This document shows, one piece after another, positions 17,884 through 25,827 of a DNA stretch of 35,436 nucleotides. The number at the start of each line of letters is the position of its first letter. The stretch's first letter is position 1. Both the position numbers and the translations under genes were made by a program. Origin of the DNA: Labilithrix sp. (GTDB lineage: Bacteria; Myxococcota_A; Polyangia; Polyangiales; Polyangiaceae); NCBI GenBank assembly GCA_019637195.1, contig JAHBWA010000090.1:1-35436 (forward strand). Reading direction: 5' to 3'. The notes beneath the pieces are model-generated. The model searched no databases. It saw only the letters and a program-made list of their open reading frames with translations, and was not told the DNA's origin.

Positions 17884-19443
17884 AGCGGCGTCCCTCCGTT
17901 CGAGGGCGTCGCCGCGCAAGGTCGTACGCACCGGAGCGGAGGACCAAGGTCCGCGTTTTCACGCGGAGCTGGGCCCGCCAACGAGACGAGCGAATCGCCG
18001 TTCGCGGCGCTCTCGGCGCGGCACGGCCGTCCTCTGCGCGTTGCCATTCTGAGTGATTTCACGCGAATCCCCTACGCCAACGGTGCAGCGTTTCAGACAC
18101 GGTTCCTGTACCAAGAATTGCGTCGGTGTGGTCATGAAGTCACAGTCATCGGCCCCCATGATCCCGACGCCAGGCCCGAGGACCTCGCCCCGGGGACGGT
18201 CGCCCTCCCCAGCCTCCCGCTGAAGACCTATCCCGGTCTGCACGTCCCGCTCCCCCTCGAGCGCTGGGTCTACGACGCGAGCCGCTGGAACTTCGACATC
18301 GTCTTCGCCCAGGCGACGACGCTCTCGCTCCACTTCGGCGTGTGGCTCCGCAAGATGCGCGGGATCCCGCTCATCTGCGTGAACACCACCCACCTCTCGG
18401 CCGCCTACGACGTCCTCTTGCCGGAGAACATGAAGCGGCTCGGCTGGGTGAACACCGGCCTCGAGCTCGCGCTCAAGCGCCCGTGCGAGAGCCACTTCGC
18501 GAACATCTACAACGACTCGGACGGCCTCGTCGTCCTCTCCGAGGGGCTCCGCTCTTACTGGCGCGAGCGCGGCGTGACCTGCCCGATCCACGTGATCCCG
18601 CGCGCCGTGCAGCCGGCGATCTTCGACCGCGCGCTCGGCGACGATCCGTACACCCACCTCGAGGGCGCCGGCGACGCCGCCTGGCGCGGCGCGCGTCTCC
18701 TCTGCGCCGGGCGTCATACGCGCGAGAAGAGCCAGGACCGGATCATCCGCATCTTCGCGCGTCACGTCGCGCCGGTCGATCGCGAGGCCACGCTGACCTT
18801 GCTCGGCGAGGGGCCGGACACCGAGTACTACAAGCGCGTCGCGCGCGAGGAGGGCGTCGCGCATCGCGTCTTCTTCCCCGGTGAGGTCCCGTTCACCGAG
18901 ATGCCCAACTACTACGCGTACGCCGACCTCTTCGTGCACGCGTCGCTCAGCGAGACCTACGGCAACGTCATGGGCGAAGCGCTCTGGTGCGGCACGCCCA
19001 CCGTGGCGTTCGCCGACGGCATGGGCGTCTCCTCGCAGATCCGCGACGGCGTGAACGGCATGCTGCTCTCGCCCGGCAAGGGCGTGCGCGAGGAGAAGGA
19101 AGCGGACGCCGCCTTCGGCCGTGCGGTCGTCGATCTGCTCGCCGATCCGCAGGAGCGCGCGCGCATCGGCAACGGCGCGTCGAAGCTCGCGCGCGAGCGC
19201 AGCTCGCCGCTCGCCGTGCAGCAGCGCATCGCCGACGCCTTCATCCACGCGCAGGAGCACGCCGCCGCGTGCCGGATCGGCGCGGCCGCGGAGGGCCCGC
19301 GTGTCCTCCAGTGGATGACGACGTTCGAGCACTTCCGCTCGTGGGCCGCCCTCAACGCCGGGCTGTACCTCGTCGGTCACCTCCGCCCGGCGGAGGACCA
19401 CTCCCGCACGAAGGCCGCGCTGCATCCGCAGATCGCGACCTGA
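17824..19443 (+). CDS. glycosyltransferase, GT4 family (start uncertain)
   Basis: The GT-B fold begins at about 18034 with RPLRVAILSDFTRIPYANGA and includes the HEVTVIGPHDPD, NTTHLSAAYDVLLPE and LVVLSEGLRSYWRERGV segments. The donor domain has LLCAGRHTREKSQDRI, LTLLGEGPDTEYYKRVA and an EX7E motif in SLSETYGNVMGEALWCG. It is a retaining sugar transferase of unknown substrate. Between ATG 17824 and the conserved core there is no in-frame ATG, GTG or TTG. Use of 17824 adds about 70 unconserved residues and overlaps the divergent glycosyltransferase by 60 bases. The alternative is a rare start (CTG 18034) close to the core. The early core codons are also less GC-biased than the rest. Confidence 0.85.
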   Translation: MASNPAAPFGIEFRNVEDLHSGVPPFEGVAAQGRTHRSGGPRSAFSRGAGPANETSESPFAALSARHGRPLRVAILSDFTRIPYANGAAFQTRFLYQELRRCGHEVTVIGPHDPDARPEDLAPGTVALPSLPLKTYPGLHVPLPLERWVYDASRWNFDIVFAQATTLSLHFGVWLRKMRGIPLICVNTTHLSAAYDVLLPENMKRLGWVNTGLELALKRPCESHFANIYNDSDGLVVLSEGLRSYWRERGVTCPIHVIPRAVQPAIFDRALGDDPYTHLEGAGDAAWRGARLLCAGRHTREKSQDRIIRIFARHVAPVDREATLTLLGEGPDTEYYKRVAREEGVAHRVFFPGEVPFTEMPNYYAYADLFVHASLSETYGNVMGEALWCGTPTVAFADGMGVSSQIRDGVNGMLLSPGKGVREEKEADAAFGRAVVDLLADPQERARIGNGASKLARERSSPLAVQQRIADAFIHAQEHAAACRIGAAAEGPRVLQWMTTFEHFRSWAALNAGLYLVGHLRPAEDHSRTKAALHPQIAT

Positions 19444-19460
19444 TCGCGACGCCGAAGCGT

Positions 19461-19660
19461 CGGGCGCGGCGACGACTCGGGCGCCGGGTGTCCGCGGGAG
19501 CGGCGACGACTCTGGCGTCGGGTGCGGCGACGACTCGTCGCCGGGCGTCCGCGGGCGCGGCGTGTGCGCGGGCGCGGCGACGACTCGGGCGCCGGGTGTC
19601 CGCGGGCGCCGGGTGTCCGCGGGCGCGGGACGACTCGGGCGCCGGGCGTCCGCGGGCGAT
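19461..19660. repeat. degenerate GC-rich direct repeats between convergent genes
   Basis: This stretch lies between the stop of the second glycosyltransferase and the stop of the Ser/Thr kinase gene (276-base gap). The motif GACGACTC recurs at 19471, 19529, 19579 and 19629, with a variant at 19505. Most copies are followed by GGGCGCCGGGTGTCCGCGGG or a close variant, and spacings vary (34, 24, 50, 50). Copies differ by substitutions and partial deletions, unlike the uniform 21-bp and 26-bp arrays elsewhere in the window. I see no gene in the gap. Readthrough protein in any frame would be Arg/Ala/Pro-rich and is not convincing. Confidence 0.75.
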
Positions 19661-19719
19661 TGGCGGGTCACGGCTCGCGGCGGCATGGCGGTCGCGGCTC
19701 GCGATGGGCATCCGCGCGC

Positions 19720-21315
19720 TCAGCGGCGATCGTCGGGGAGCGGCAGCGGGCGGGCGGACGCCGTCGGTCGCGGTCCGATCGCGCGGCGCCGGGAGACGGG
19801 GGCCGGCGCGTCCGCGGAGCCGGACGGCGCGAGCTCGGCGCTCACGGGCGGCGGCGGCGCGATCACGATCGGCGCGAGGGGCGTGGTCGCGGGCGGCGCG
19901 GTCGTGGGCGGCGCGGTCGACGTGACGCTCATGGGCTCGCCGGCGAGCGAGCGAGGTGGTGCGCGTCGCGTCCAGACGAGGCCCGTCGCGATCGCGCCGG
20001 CCAGGACGAGGAGCCCGACGGCGGCGGCCGCGACGGCGCGCCCGCCGCTCGTCGCGCTCGGCGTCGCGGCGCCGCCGGCGAAGTTGCCGAGCGTCGTCGG
20101 GTGCACGGGGTGGGGAGCGAGCGCGCGGTCGGGCGCCTCCGCCGGCGGCGGCGCGTCAAGGGGCGGCTGCGCGGCGAGCGGGAAGGGCCCGCGCGTTTGC
20201 GTTCGCGTCTCGCGCCCGTCGCCCGCCGCAGGGCCGAGCGCGCGCCGTGCACCGTCGTCGCCGTGCTTCTCGGACGGCGGGACGTCCCGTTCGCGCGGCG
20301 ACCCGTCGCGCGCTGGCGTCGAGGGCTCGCCGCGCGCTGGCGTCGAGGGCCCGCCGCGCGCGAGCGTGGGCGGCGGCGCCGCGCCGGTCGCGCTTCTCGC
20401 GTGGGCGTGCCTCGAGGCTTGGGTGAAGCGGAGCGTCTCGAGCGCGGCGAGCCCGAGCGGCGAGGCGTGTCGCGCGAGCGCGTCGGCGAAGTCGCCGATC
20501 GTCGGCGTGCGCGCGGCGCGCTCCTTCGCGAGCGCGTCGTCGATCGTCCGCGCGAGGTCTCCGGGGACGTCGGGCCTCACCCCGTCGAGCGGCGCCGGTG
20601 AGTCGTTGAGGATCGCGAGGTGCACGCTCGCGAGCGTGGCGCCGCGGAAGGGAGGGACGCCCGCGAGGAGCTCGTACATCGCGACGGCGAGCGACCAGAC
20701 GTCGGTGCGCGAGTCGACCCCGGTCGTGGAGAGCAGCTGCTCCGGCGACATGTAGCGGGGCGAGCCGAAGACGGCGGCGGCCTGCGTCACCGCGGCCGGC
20801 TCGGACGCGTCGGTCAGCTTCGAGATCCCGAAGTCGAGCAGCTTGAGGCAGGGCTCGCCGTTGCGCCGGCGCGTCACGAACATGTTGGACGGCTTGAGGT
20901 CGCGGTGGACGATCCCCGCTGCGTGCGCTTCGGCGAGCGCCTCACATGCCTGGAGCGCGAGGTCGACGACCGACTCGACCGGGAGCGGCCCGCTCCGCGC
21001 GAGGCACGCCTGGAGATCCTCGCCGGAGAGCAGCTCCATCACGAGGAAGGGCGTCCCGTCGTCGAGGCGTCCCACGTCGCGGACGCGCGCGACGTGCTCG
21101 CTCTCGAGCCGCGCGGCGATCTTCCCCTCGCGGAGGAACCGCTGAACGCTCTCGCGGTGCCTCGCGGTCTCGGGCTTGAGCACCTTGATCGCGACCCGGT
21201 CGTCGAGCTCGATGTGCGTCGCGCCGACGACGACGCCCATGCCGCCGGCGCCGAGCACGCGATCGACGCGGTACTTGCCCGCGAGGACGGTGCCGACGAG
21301 CGACTGCGCGAGCAT
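19720..21315 (-). CDS. membrane-anchored Ser/Thr protein kinase
   Basis: The protein has 531 residues from ATG 21313-21315; an in-frame GTG at 21351 would add 12 residues. The N-terminal Hanks-type kinase domain has the Gly loop LGAGGMGVVV, catalytic Lys 44 (VAIKVLKPE), HRDLKPSN (D139), DFG (D161) and APE-equivalent SPEQ, so it should be active. The kinase domain ends near residue 300. A Pro/Ala-rich linker leads to one transmembrane helix (AVGLLVLAGAIATGLVW), and then to a Thr/Pro-rich tail outside the membrane with no PASTA domain. Bacterial kinases of this kind phosphorylate Thr or Ser on partner proteins, often ones with FHA domains. The gene is divergent from an FHA-domain sigma54 activator. 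Confidence 0.95.
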   Translation of the reverse strand: MLAQSLVGTVLAGKYRVDRVLGAGGMGVVVGATHIELDDRVAIKVLKPETARHRESVQRFLREGKIAARLESEHVARVRDVGRLDDGTPFLVMELLSGEDLQACLARSGPLPVESVVDLALQACEALAEAHAAGIVHRDLKPSNMFVTRRRNGEPCLKLLDFGISKLTDASEPAAVTQAAAVFGSPRYMSPEQLLSTTGVDSRTDVWSLAVAMYELLAGVPPFRGATLASVHLAILNDSPAPLDGVRPDVPGDLARTIDDALAKERAARTPTIGDFADALARHASPLGLAALETLRFTQASRHAHARSATGAAPPPTLARGGPSTPARGEPSTPARDGSPRERDVPPSEKHGDDGARRALGPAAGDGRETRTQTRGPFPLAAQPPLDAPPPAEAPDRALAPHPVHPTTLGNFAGGAATPSATSGGRAVAAAAVGLLVLAGAIATGLVWTRRAPPRSLAGEPMSVTSTAPPTTAPPATTPLAPIVIAPPPPVSAELAPSGSADAPAPVSRRRAIGPRPTASARPLPLPDDRR

Positions 21316-21383
21316 CGGCGCGACGCTAGCACCCGGCGCCGCTTCGCACACCCGCTCGCGGCGAAGGAGACGCCCTTGTTCCT

Positions 21384-21475
21384 GTCACCTCGCGCGTGAC
21401 ACCGGTGCGTGAGCGGCGGCGCGCCGTCACCTCCGAGGTGACACCGCCGCCGCGAGGTGTCGTCTCCGAGGTGAC
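21384..21475. promoter_or_regulatory. three 17-bp palindromic sites between divergent kinase and activator genes
   Basis: Site 2 (21426-21442) is GTCACCTCCGAGGTGAC, a perfect palindrome around a central C. Site 1 (21384-21400) is GTCACCTCGCGCGTGAC and site 3 (21459-21475) is GTCGTCTCCGAGGTGAC; each keeps at least one full half-site. All three are followed directly by ACCG. Starts are 42 and 33 bases apart, close to four and three turns of the DNA helix, so bound dimers would lie on about the same face. Enhancer-binding proteins typically use such multi-site arrays, so self-binding by the FHA activator is the simplest idea. I found no -24/-12 sigma54 promoter next to it. Confidence 0.75.
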
Positions 21476-21494
21476 ACCGCGATATCCTGGTCCG

Positions 21495-22826
21495 ATGCCG
21501 AGCGAGCTCGACGACGAGCGTCTCGAGTCGACGCAGACGGGGCCGGTCCGGCCGACCGTGCGCCGCGAGCCGGCGATCGTCCCGACCGTGACCGTCGTCG
21601 ACGGCGCGGGCGTCCGCGCCGTCGTCGTCGACGAGCCGATCGTCGTCGGCGCGTCCAAGGACGTGGCGCTCGTCCTTCAGGATCCGAAGGTCTCGCGGCT
21701 CCACGCCGAGCTCTCACCCCGGGCCGACGGGCTCTGGGTCAGCGATCTCGGGAGCAAGAACGGCACGTGGCTCGAGGGGATCCGCGTGGCGTCGGCGCTC
21801 GTCCCCAACGGAGCCACCGTCCGCCTCGGCGACGCCTCGCTGCTCGTCCGCTACGCGCAGGGCGAGCGGGAGCGGGAGCTCTGGCCGCACGCGAGCTTCC
21901 ACCGCCTGCGCGGCGGGTCGGACCCGATGCGCGCCCTCTACGCGCGGCTCGCGCGCTGCGCCGCGAGCGACGCCACGGTCCTCGTCCGCGGTGAGACGGG
22001 GACCGGGAAGGAGCTCGTCGCCGAGGCGCTGCACGACGCGTCGGCGCGCGCCGGCATGCCGTTCGTGGTCGTCGACTGCGGGGCGATGCCGGCGAACCTG
22101 CTCGAAGCCGAGCTCTTCGGAGTCAAGCGCGGCGCGTTCACTGGCGCCGACCGCGATCGCGCGGGGGCCGTCGAGGTGGCCGACGGGGGCACGCTCTTCC
22201 TCGACGAGATCGGCGAGCTGCCGATCGATCTCCAGCCGAAGCTGCTCCGCTTCCTCGAGACGCGCACCTTCCGGCGACTCGGCGAGGCGCAGCACCGGAA
22301 GGCGGACGTGCGCGTCGTCTGCGCGACCCACCGCGATCTCCGGCGCGCCGCGAGCGCGGGCGCCTTCCGCGAGGACCTGTACTTCCGGGTCGCCGTGCTC
22401 GTCGCCGCCGTCCCGCCGCTGCGCGAGCGCCTCGAGGACCTGGCGCCGCTCGTGGCTCACTTCGCCGACGCGCGGCTCGTCGCGGCGGACCTCGAGGAGC
22501 TGACGCGACACGCGCGAGGGCGGCCGTGGCCGGGCAACGTGCGCGAGCTCCGGAACTACGTCGAGCGCGCGGTGGCGCTCGGCTTGAGCGGTGCGTCGAC
22601 CCAGCGGTCCCTCACCGACGCCCAGGCCTCTCCCGCGACCTTCGACTTCGACGTACCGGTCGACCGCCCGCTCGCGGAGGTGCGTCAGCTCGCGGGCGAG
22701 CACGTCGAGCGCGAGTACGTGCGCAAGCTGCTCGCTCGCTTCGACGGGAACGTGACGCGCGCGGCCGAGCACGCGGGGATCGCGCGCCAGCACCTGCACC
22801 GGCTGATGAAGCGCAACTCGAGCTGA
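21495..22826 (+). CDS. FHA-domain sigma54-dependent transcriptional activator
   Basis: The protein has 443 residues; ATG 21495 begins MPSELDDERLESTQTG, which leaves the FHA domain intact. The FHA domain spans about 46-120 with the phosphopeptide-binding SRLH and SDLGSKNGTW motifs. The AAA+ sigma54-interaction domain has Walker A GETGTGKE (166-173), GAFTGA, Walker B TLFLDEIGELP and FREDLYFRVAVLVAAVPPLRERL. A Fis-type helix-turn-helix closes the protein (FDGNVTRAAEHAGIARQHLHRLM). The FHA domain reads phosphothreonine, so activity is likely gated by a Ser/Thr kinase. The divergent neighbour is exactly such a kinase. FHA-type activators are characteristic of myxobacteria. Confidence 0.97.
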   Translation: MPSELDDERLESTQTGPVRPTVRREPAIVPTVTVVDGAGVRAVVVDEPIVVGASKDVALVLQDPKVSRLHAELSPRADGLWVSDLGSKNGTWLEGIRVASALVPNGATVRLGDASLLVRYAQGERERELWPHASFHRLRGGSDPMRALYARLARCAASDATVLVRGETGTGKELVAEALHDASARAGMPFVVVDCGAMPANLLEAELFGVKRGAFTGADRDRAGAVEVADGGTLFLDEIGELPIDLQPKLLRFLETRTFRRLGEAQHRKADVRVVCATHRDLRRAASAGAFREDLYFRVAVLVAAVPPLRERLEDLAPLVAHFADARLVAADLEELTRHARGRPWPGNVRELRNYVERAVALGLSGASTQRSLTDAQASPATFDFDVPVDRPLAEVRQLAGEHVEREYVRKLLARFDGNVTRAAEHAGIARQHLHRLMKRNSS

Positions 22827-22964
22827 CGCGCGCGCCGCGGGCGCCGGCGGACCACGGCACGGCGCTTGCTGCTCGCCCTCGTGAAGCGTCGCGCGGGGCT
22901 CGGAGCTCGGCGCGCGCCGGACGTGACGCGGGCTCGCGCGAGCTCGGTTCGGAGGAGAAGGTCA

Positions 22965-25730
22965 GTGAGCGCCATCCGGGATGCGGTCGTCGGTCGTTCG
23001 TCGAGGGCTCGCGCCGTCGCCTCCTCGTGCCGCAGAGCAGCGGCGCTCGTCGGGCTCGGCGTCCTCGCCGGCGCCTGCGGCGCGGACGCTCCGCGCGAGC
23101 TGCTCGAGCCGGACGATCCGCCGTACGTCCCGCCGCCCGAGTCGTGCACGGCGCCGTCGATCGGCGAGCCGACGCGCTTCACGCCGTGCTCGACCGGGAG
23201 CGGCGTCTTCGGCAGCTGGACGCTCGACGATCTCGGTCTCCCGGCCTACGACTACGGCCTCGACCAGAACGCCGACGGGCGCGCGGCCTATCCGCTCACC
23301 GACGGCAGCGAGGCGCGCGTGCACTGGGCCGCGATCGGCAACGATCGGGTGAACGGCCTCGTGAGCAACGACGGCTTCGTGGAGCTCGTGACGCAGGATC
23401 GAGGGGCGAGCTACCTCGACAAGGTCGGGGTGACGGAGCGCGCGCTCGGCGGCGGCTTCGGCTGGGTCGACGACGGCGAGAGCGTCTGGTGCACGGCGTA
23501 CAAGCTCCGGCCGCGCGGCTCGGCCACGCGCCGGCGTTTCGGGATGGGCTACGCCGAGACCGAGACGCTCCACCGCGACGTCCGCGTCGTCCGTCGGACG
23601 TTCGCGCCCGCCGGCGATGCGCCGGTGCTCCTCGACGAGGTCGTCATCGAGAACCTCGCGAGCGTCTCGAAGGAGCTCGCCCACTACGAGTACTGGGACG
23701 TCGCGCGCCGGCCGATCGAGATCAACTGGCTCGTGTCCGGCCAGCTGCCGCAAGCGTCGACGCGGGCCGCCGAGGAGCGCGACGCGCGCAACGAGCTCTT
23801 CACCGAGCGCGCTACGTGGTCACCCGAGGAGCGCCTCCTCGCGGTGCGCCGGCGCTACGTCGGACCGCCGCGCCCGCCGCGCGGCGAGCCGGACGAGGTC
23901 GATCGCTACCCCGGCGATCCGTTCCTCGCGCAGGTCGTCGGCGAGGTCGCCCGCGTGTTCACCGACGAGGAGGCGTTCTTCGGCGCCGGAGGGCCCGCCG
24001 CGCCGGACGCCATCGCTCAGCGGCGCGACTCCGAGGTCAGCGTCGAAGAGCGCTCCGCCGCGGGACAGCCGCACGCGTTCGTCATGCGGAGCGACGTCGC
24101 GCTCGGCCCGGGCGAGACGCGGACGCTCCGATTCGCCTACGGCTACACGGGCGAAGGCGAGGCGATCACGCTCGAGCCGGCCTGGCGCGATCCCGCGCGC
24201 GATCTCCGGCGAGAGCAGGCGGAGGCGCTCCGCTCGAAGCTGCTCTACTTCGCGACCGAGCGCGATCCTTTCCTCCACCGCGAGCTCGCGTGGCACGCGT
24301 CGCAGATCGAGGTCAGCACGGGGTACCGCGAGTACTGGGACAGCCACGTCGTCCCGCAGGGCTCCGCGTACCTCTACCTCCACGGCGCCGACGGCGCGCT
24401 CCGCGACACGGCGCTCTTCTCGCTGCCGCTCGTCTATACGCACCCCGAGCGCGCGAAGGAGCAGCTCCGGCTGGCGATGGGGCTCGCGTTCGCCGAGGGC
24501 TCACGCTTCTCGTACGCGTTCCAGGGGCACGGCAAGCTCGACGACGGGCTCGGCATCCACTCGTCGCCGAGCGATCTCGATCTGTTCTTCCTCCTCGCGA
24601 TGATCGAGTACCTGGGCGCGACGGGCGACGTCGCGTTCCTCGACGAGCGCGTCTCGTACTGGCCGCGCCGTCCGGAGAACGAGGCGACGGTGCACGAGCA
24701 CGTGACGCGCGCCGTCCGGCACCTCTTCGACGTCGTCGGCACGGGCGAGCACGGGCTCGTCCGCGTGCAGTCGGGCGACTGGTCCGACGGGATCGTGTTC
24801 CGCGCGCCGGACCGCGCGCTGGCGAAGGAGAAGGGCGAGAGCGTGCCGAACACGCAGATGGCGCTCCACGTCCTGCCGCTCGTCGCCGATCTCGTCGAGG
24901 CCCGCGAGCCCGCGCTCGCCGAGGAGATCCGCGGGCACCTCCCGGGGCTCGAAGGGGCGGCGCGCGCGGCGATGACGTCGGGCTTCTTCGGGCGCGCCTA
25001 TTTCGGCGACGGCAAGCTCGTCGGCGCGGACGCGGTCGACCTCGAAGCGCAGGTCTGGGGCCTCATCGCGCCCGTCCTCGAGCGAGCCGATCGCGCGGCG
25101 CTCGGGGCGCACGTGCACGGCGAGCTCGATCTCCCGTCGCCGATCGGCGCGCCGCTCACGCGTGGTGCCGAGGTCTGGCCGGCGATCAGCCACCTTCTCA
25201 CGTGGGGCTACGCGCGCGACGACGACGAGCGAGCCTTCGCCCACTTCGCGCGCAACTCGCTCGCGGCGCGCGCGCGAGCGTTCCCGGCGGTGTGGCACGG
25301 CATCTGGAGCGGGCCCGACGGGGTCGCCTCGACCACCGGGCAGACGTGGGCGAGCCCGGTGACGCCGATGACGGACTTCCCGACGATGAACAACAACACC
25401 CACGCGATGCCGCTGCTCGCCGCCGTGCGCCTCGCGGGGATCGAGCCGCACGCGGGTGGGATCCGCGTCGAGCCGCACGTCCCCGAGGCTCGCTACGCGC
25501 TCGTCACGCGCCTCGTCGAGATCACGCGCGAGGGCGACGCCGTTCACGGTCGCTGGCGATCGACGCCGGGGGTGGCGAGGCGGCTCGTGCTCCGGCCGCC
25601 GCGGGGAAGGGCGATCGCCTCGGTCACGGTGGACGGCGCGCCCGCCGCGGTCACGACGCCCGAGGAGGTCTCCGTCGACGTCGTCGCGGGTGGGCCGGAC
25701 GGCGTCACGTTCACGATGCGACTTCGCTAG
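22965..25730 (+). CDS. lipoprotein with GH94-like (alpha/alpha)6 glycoside hydrolase/phosphorylase fold
   Basis: The protein has 921 residues; GTG 22965 is chosen for the GGAGGA 8 bases upstream. The N-terminus is basic, then hydrophobic (AALVGLGVLAGAC), with a candidate lipid-anchored C38, so the protein is probably exported to the periplasm or outer membrane. The body resembles GH94/GT36 proteins: an N-terminal beta-sandwich-like part (about 60-430), then a helical barrel containing GDWSDG (D605, D608). This matches the GDWNDG motif that carries the general acid of cellobiose phosphorylases. Late conserved blocks include EVWPAISHLL, TTGQTWASPVTPMTDF and FPTMNNNTHAMPLL. Substrate, and hydrolysis versus phosphorolysis, cannot be settled; a lipoprotein phosphorylase would be unusual. 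It stands alone, 138 bases after the activator gene. Confidence 0.82.
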   Translation: MSAIRDAVVGRSSRARAVASSCRRAAALVGLGVLAGACGADAPRELLEPDDPPYVPPPESCTAPSIGEPTRFTPCSTGSGVFGSWTLDDLGLPAYDYGLDQNADGRAAYPLTDGSEARVHWAAIGNDRVNGLVSNDGFVELVTQDRGASYLDKVGVTERALGGGFGWVDDGESVWCTAYKLRPRGSATRRRFGMGYAETETLHRDVRVVRRTFAPAGDAPVLLDEVVIENLASVSKELAHYEYWDVARRPIEINWLVSGQLPQASTRAAEERDARNELFTERATWSPEERLLAVRRRYVGPPRPPRGEPDEVDRYPGDPFLAQVVGEVARVFTDEEAFFGAGGPAAPDAIAQRRDSEVSVEERSAAGQPHAFVMRSDVALGPGETRTLRFAYGYTGEGEAITLEPAWRDPARDLRREQAEALRSKLLYFATERDPFLHRELAWHASQIEVSTGYREYWDSHVVPQGSAYLYLHGADGALRDTALFSLPLVYTHPERAKEQLRLAMGLAFAEGSRFSYAFQGHGKLDDGLGIHSSPSDLDLFFLLAMIEYLGATGDVAFLDERVSYWPRRPENEATVHEHVTRAVRHLFDVVGTGEHGLVRVQSGDWSDGIVFRAPDRALAKEKGESVPNTQMALHVLPLVADLVEAREPALAEEIRGHLPGLEGAARAAMTSGFFGRAYFGDGKLVGADAVDLEAQVWGLIAPVLERADRAALGAHVHGELDLPSPIGAPLTRGAEVWPAISHLLTWGYARDDDERAFAHFARNSLAARARAFPAVWHGIWSGPDGVASTTGQTWASPVTPMTDFPTMNNNTHAMPLLAAVRLAGIEPHAGGIRVEPHVPEARYALVTRLVEITREGDAVHGRWRSTPGVARRLVLRPPRGRAIASVTVDGAPAAVTTPEEVSVDVVAGGPDGVTFTMRLR

Positions 25731-25827
25731 ACGTCTCCGCTCGAAGCGCGCCGCCCGTTGGGTGCGCGCATGTGCGCGGCCGATCGCGCGCTTGCAATCG
25801 CGGTCAGGGGGGGTGATCCTTTCGTTC

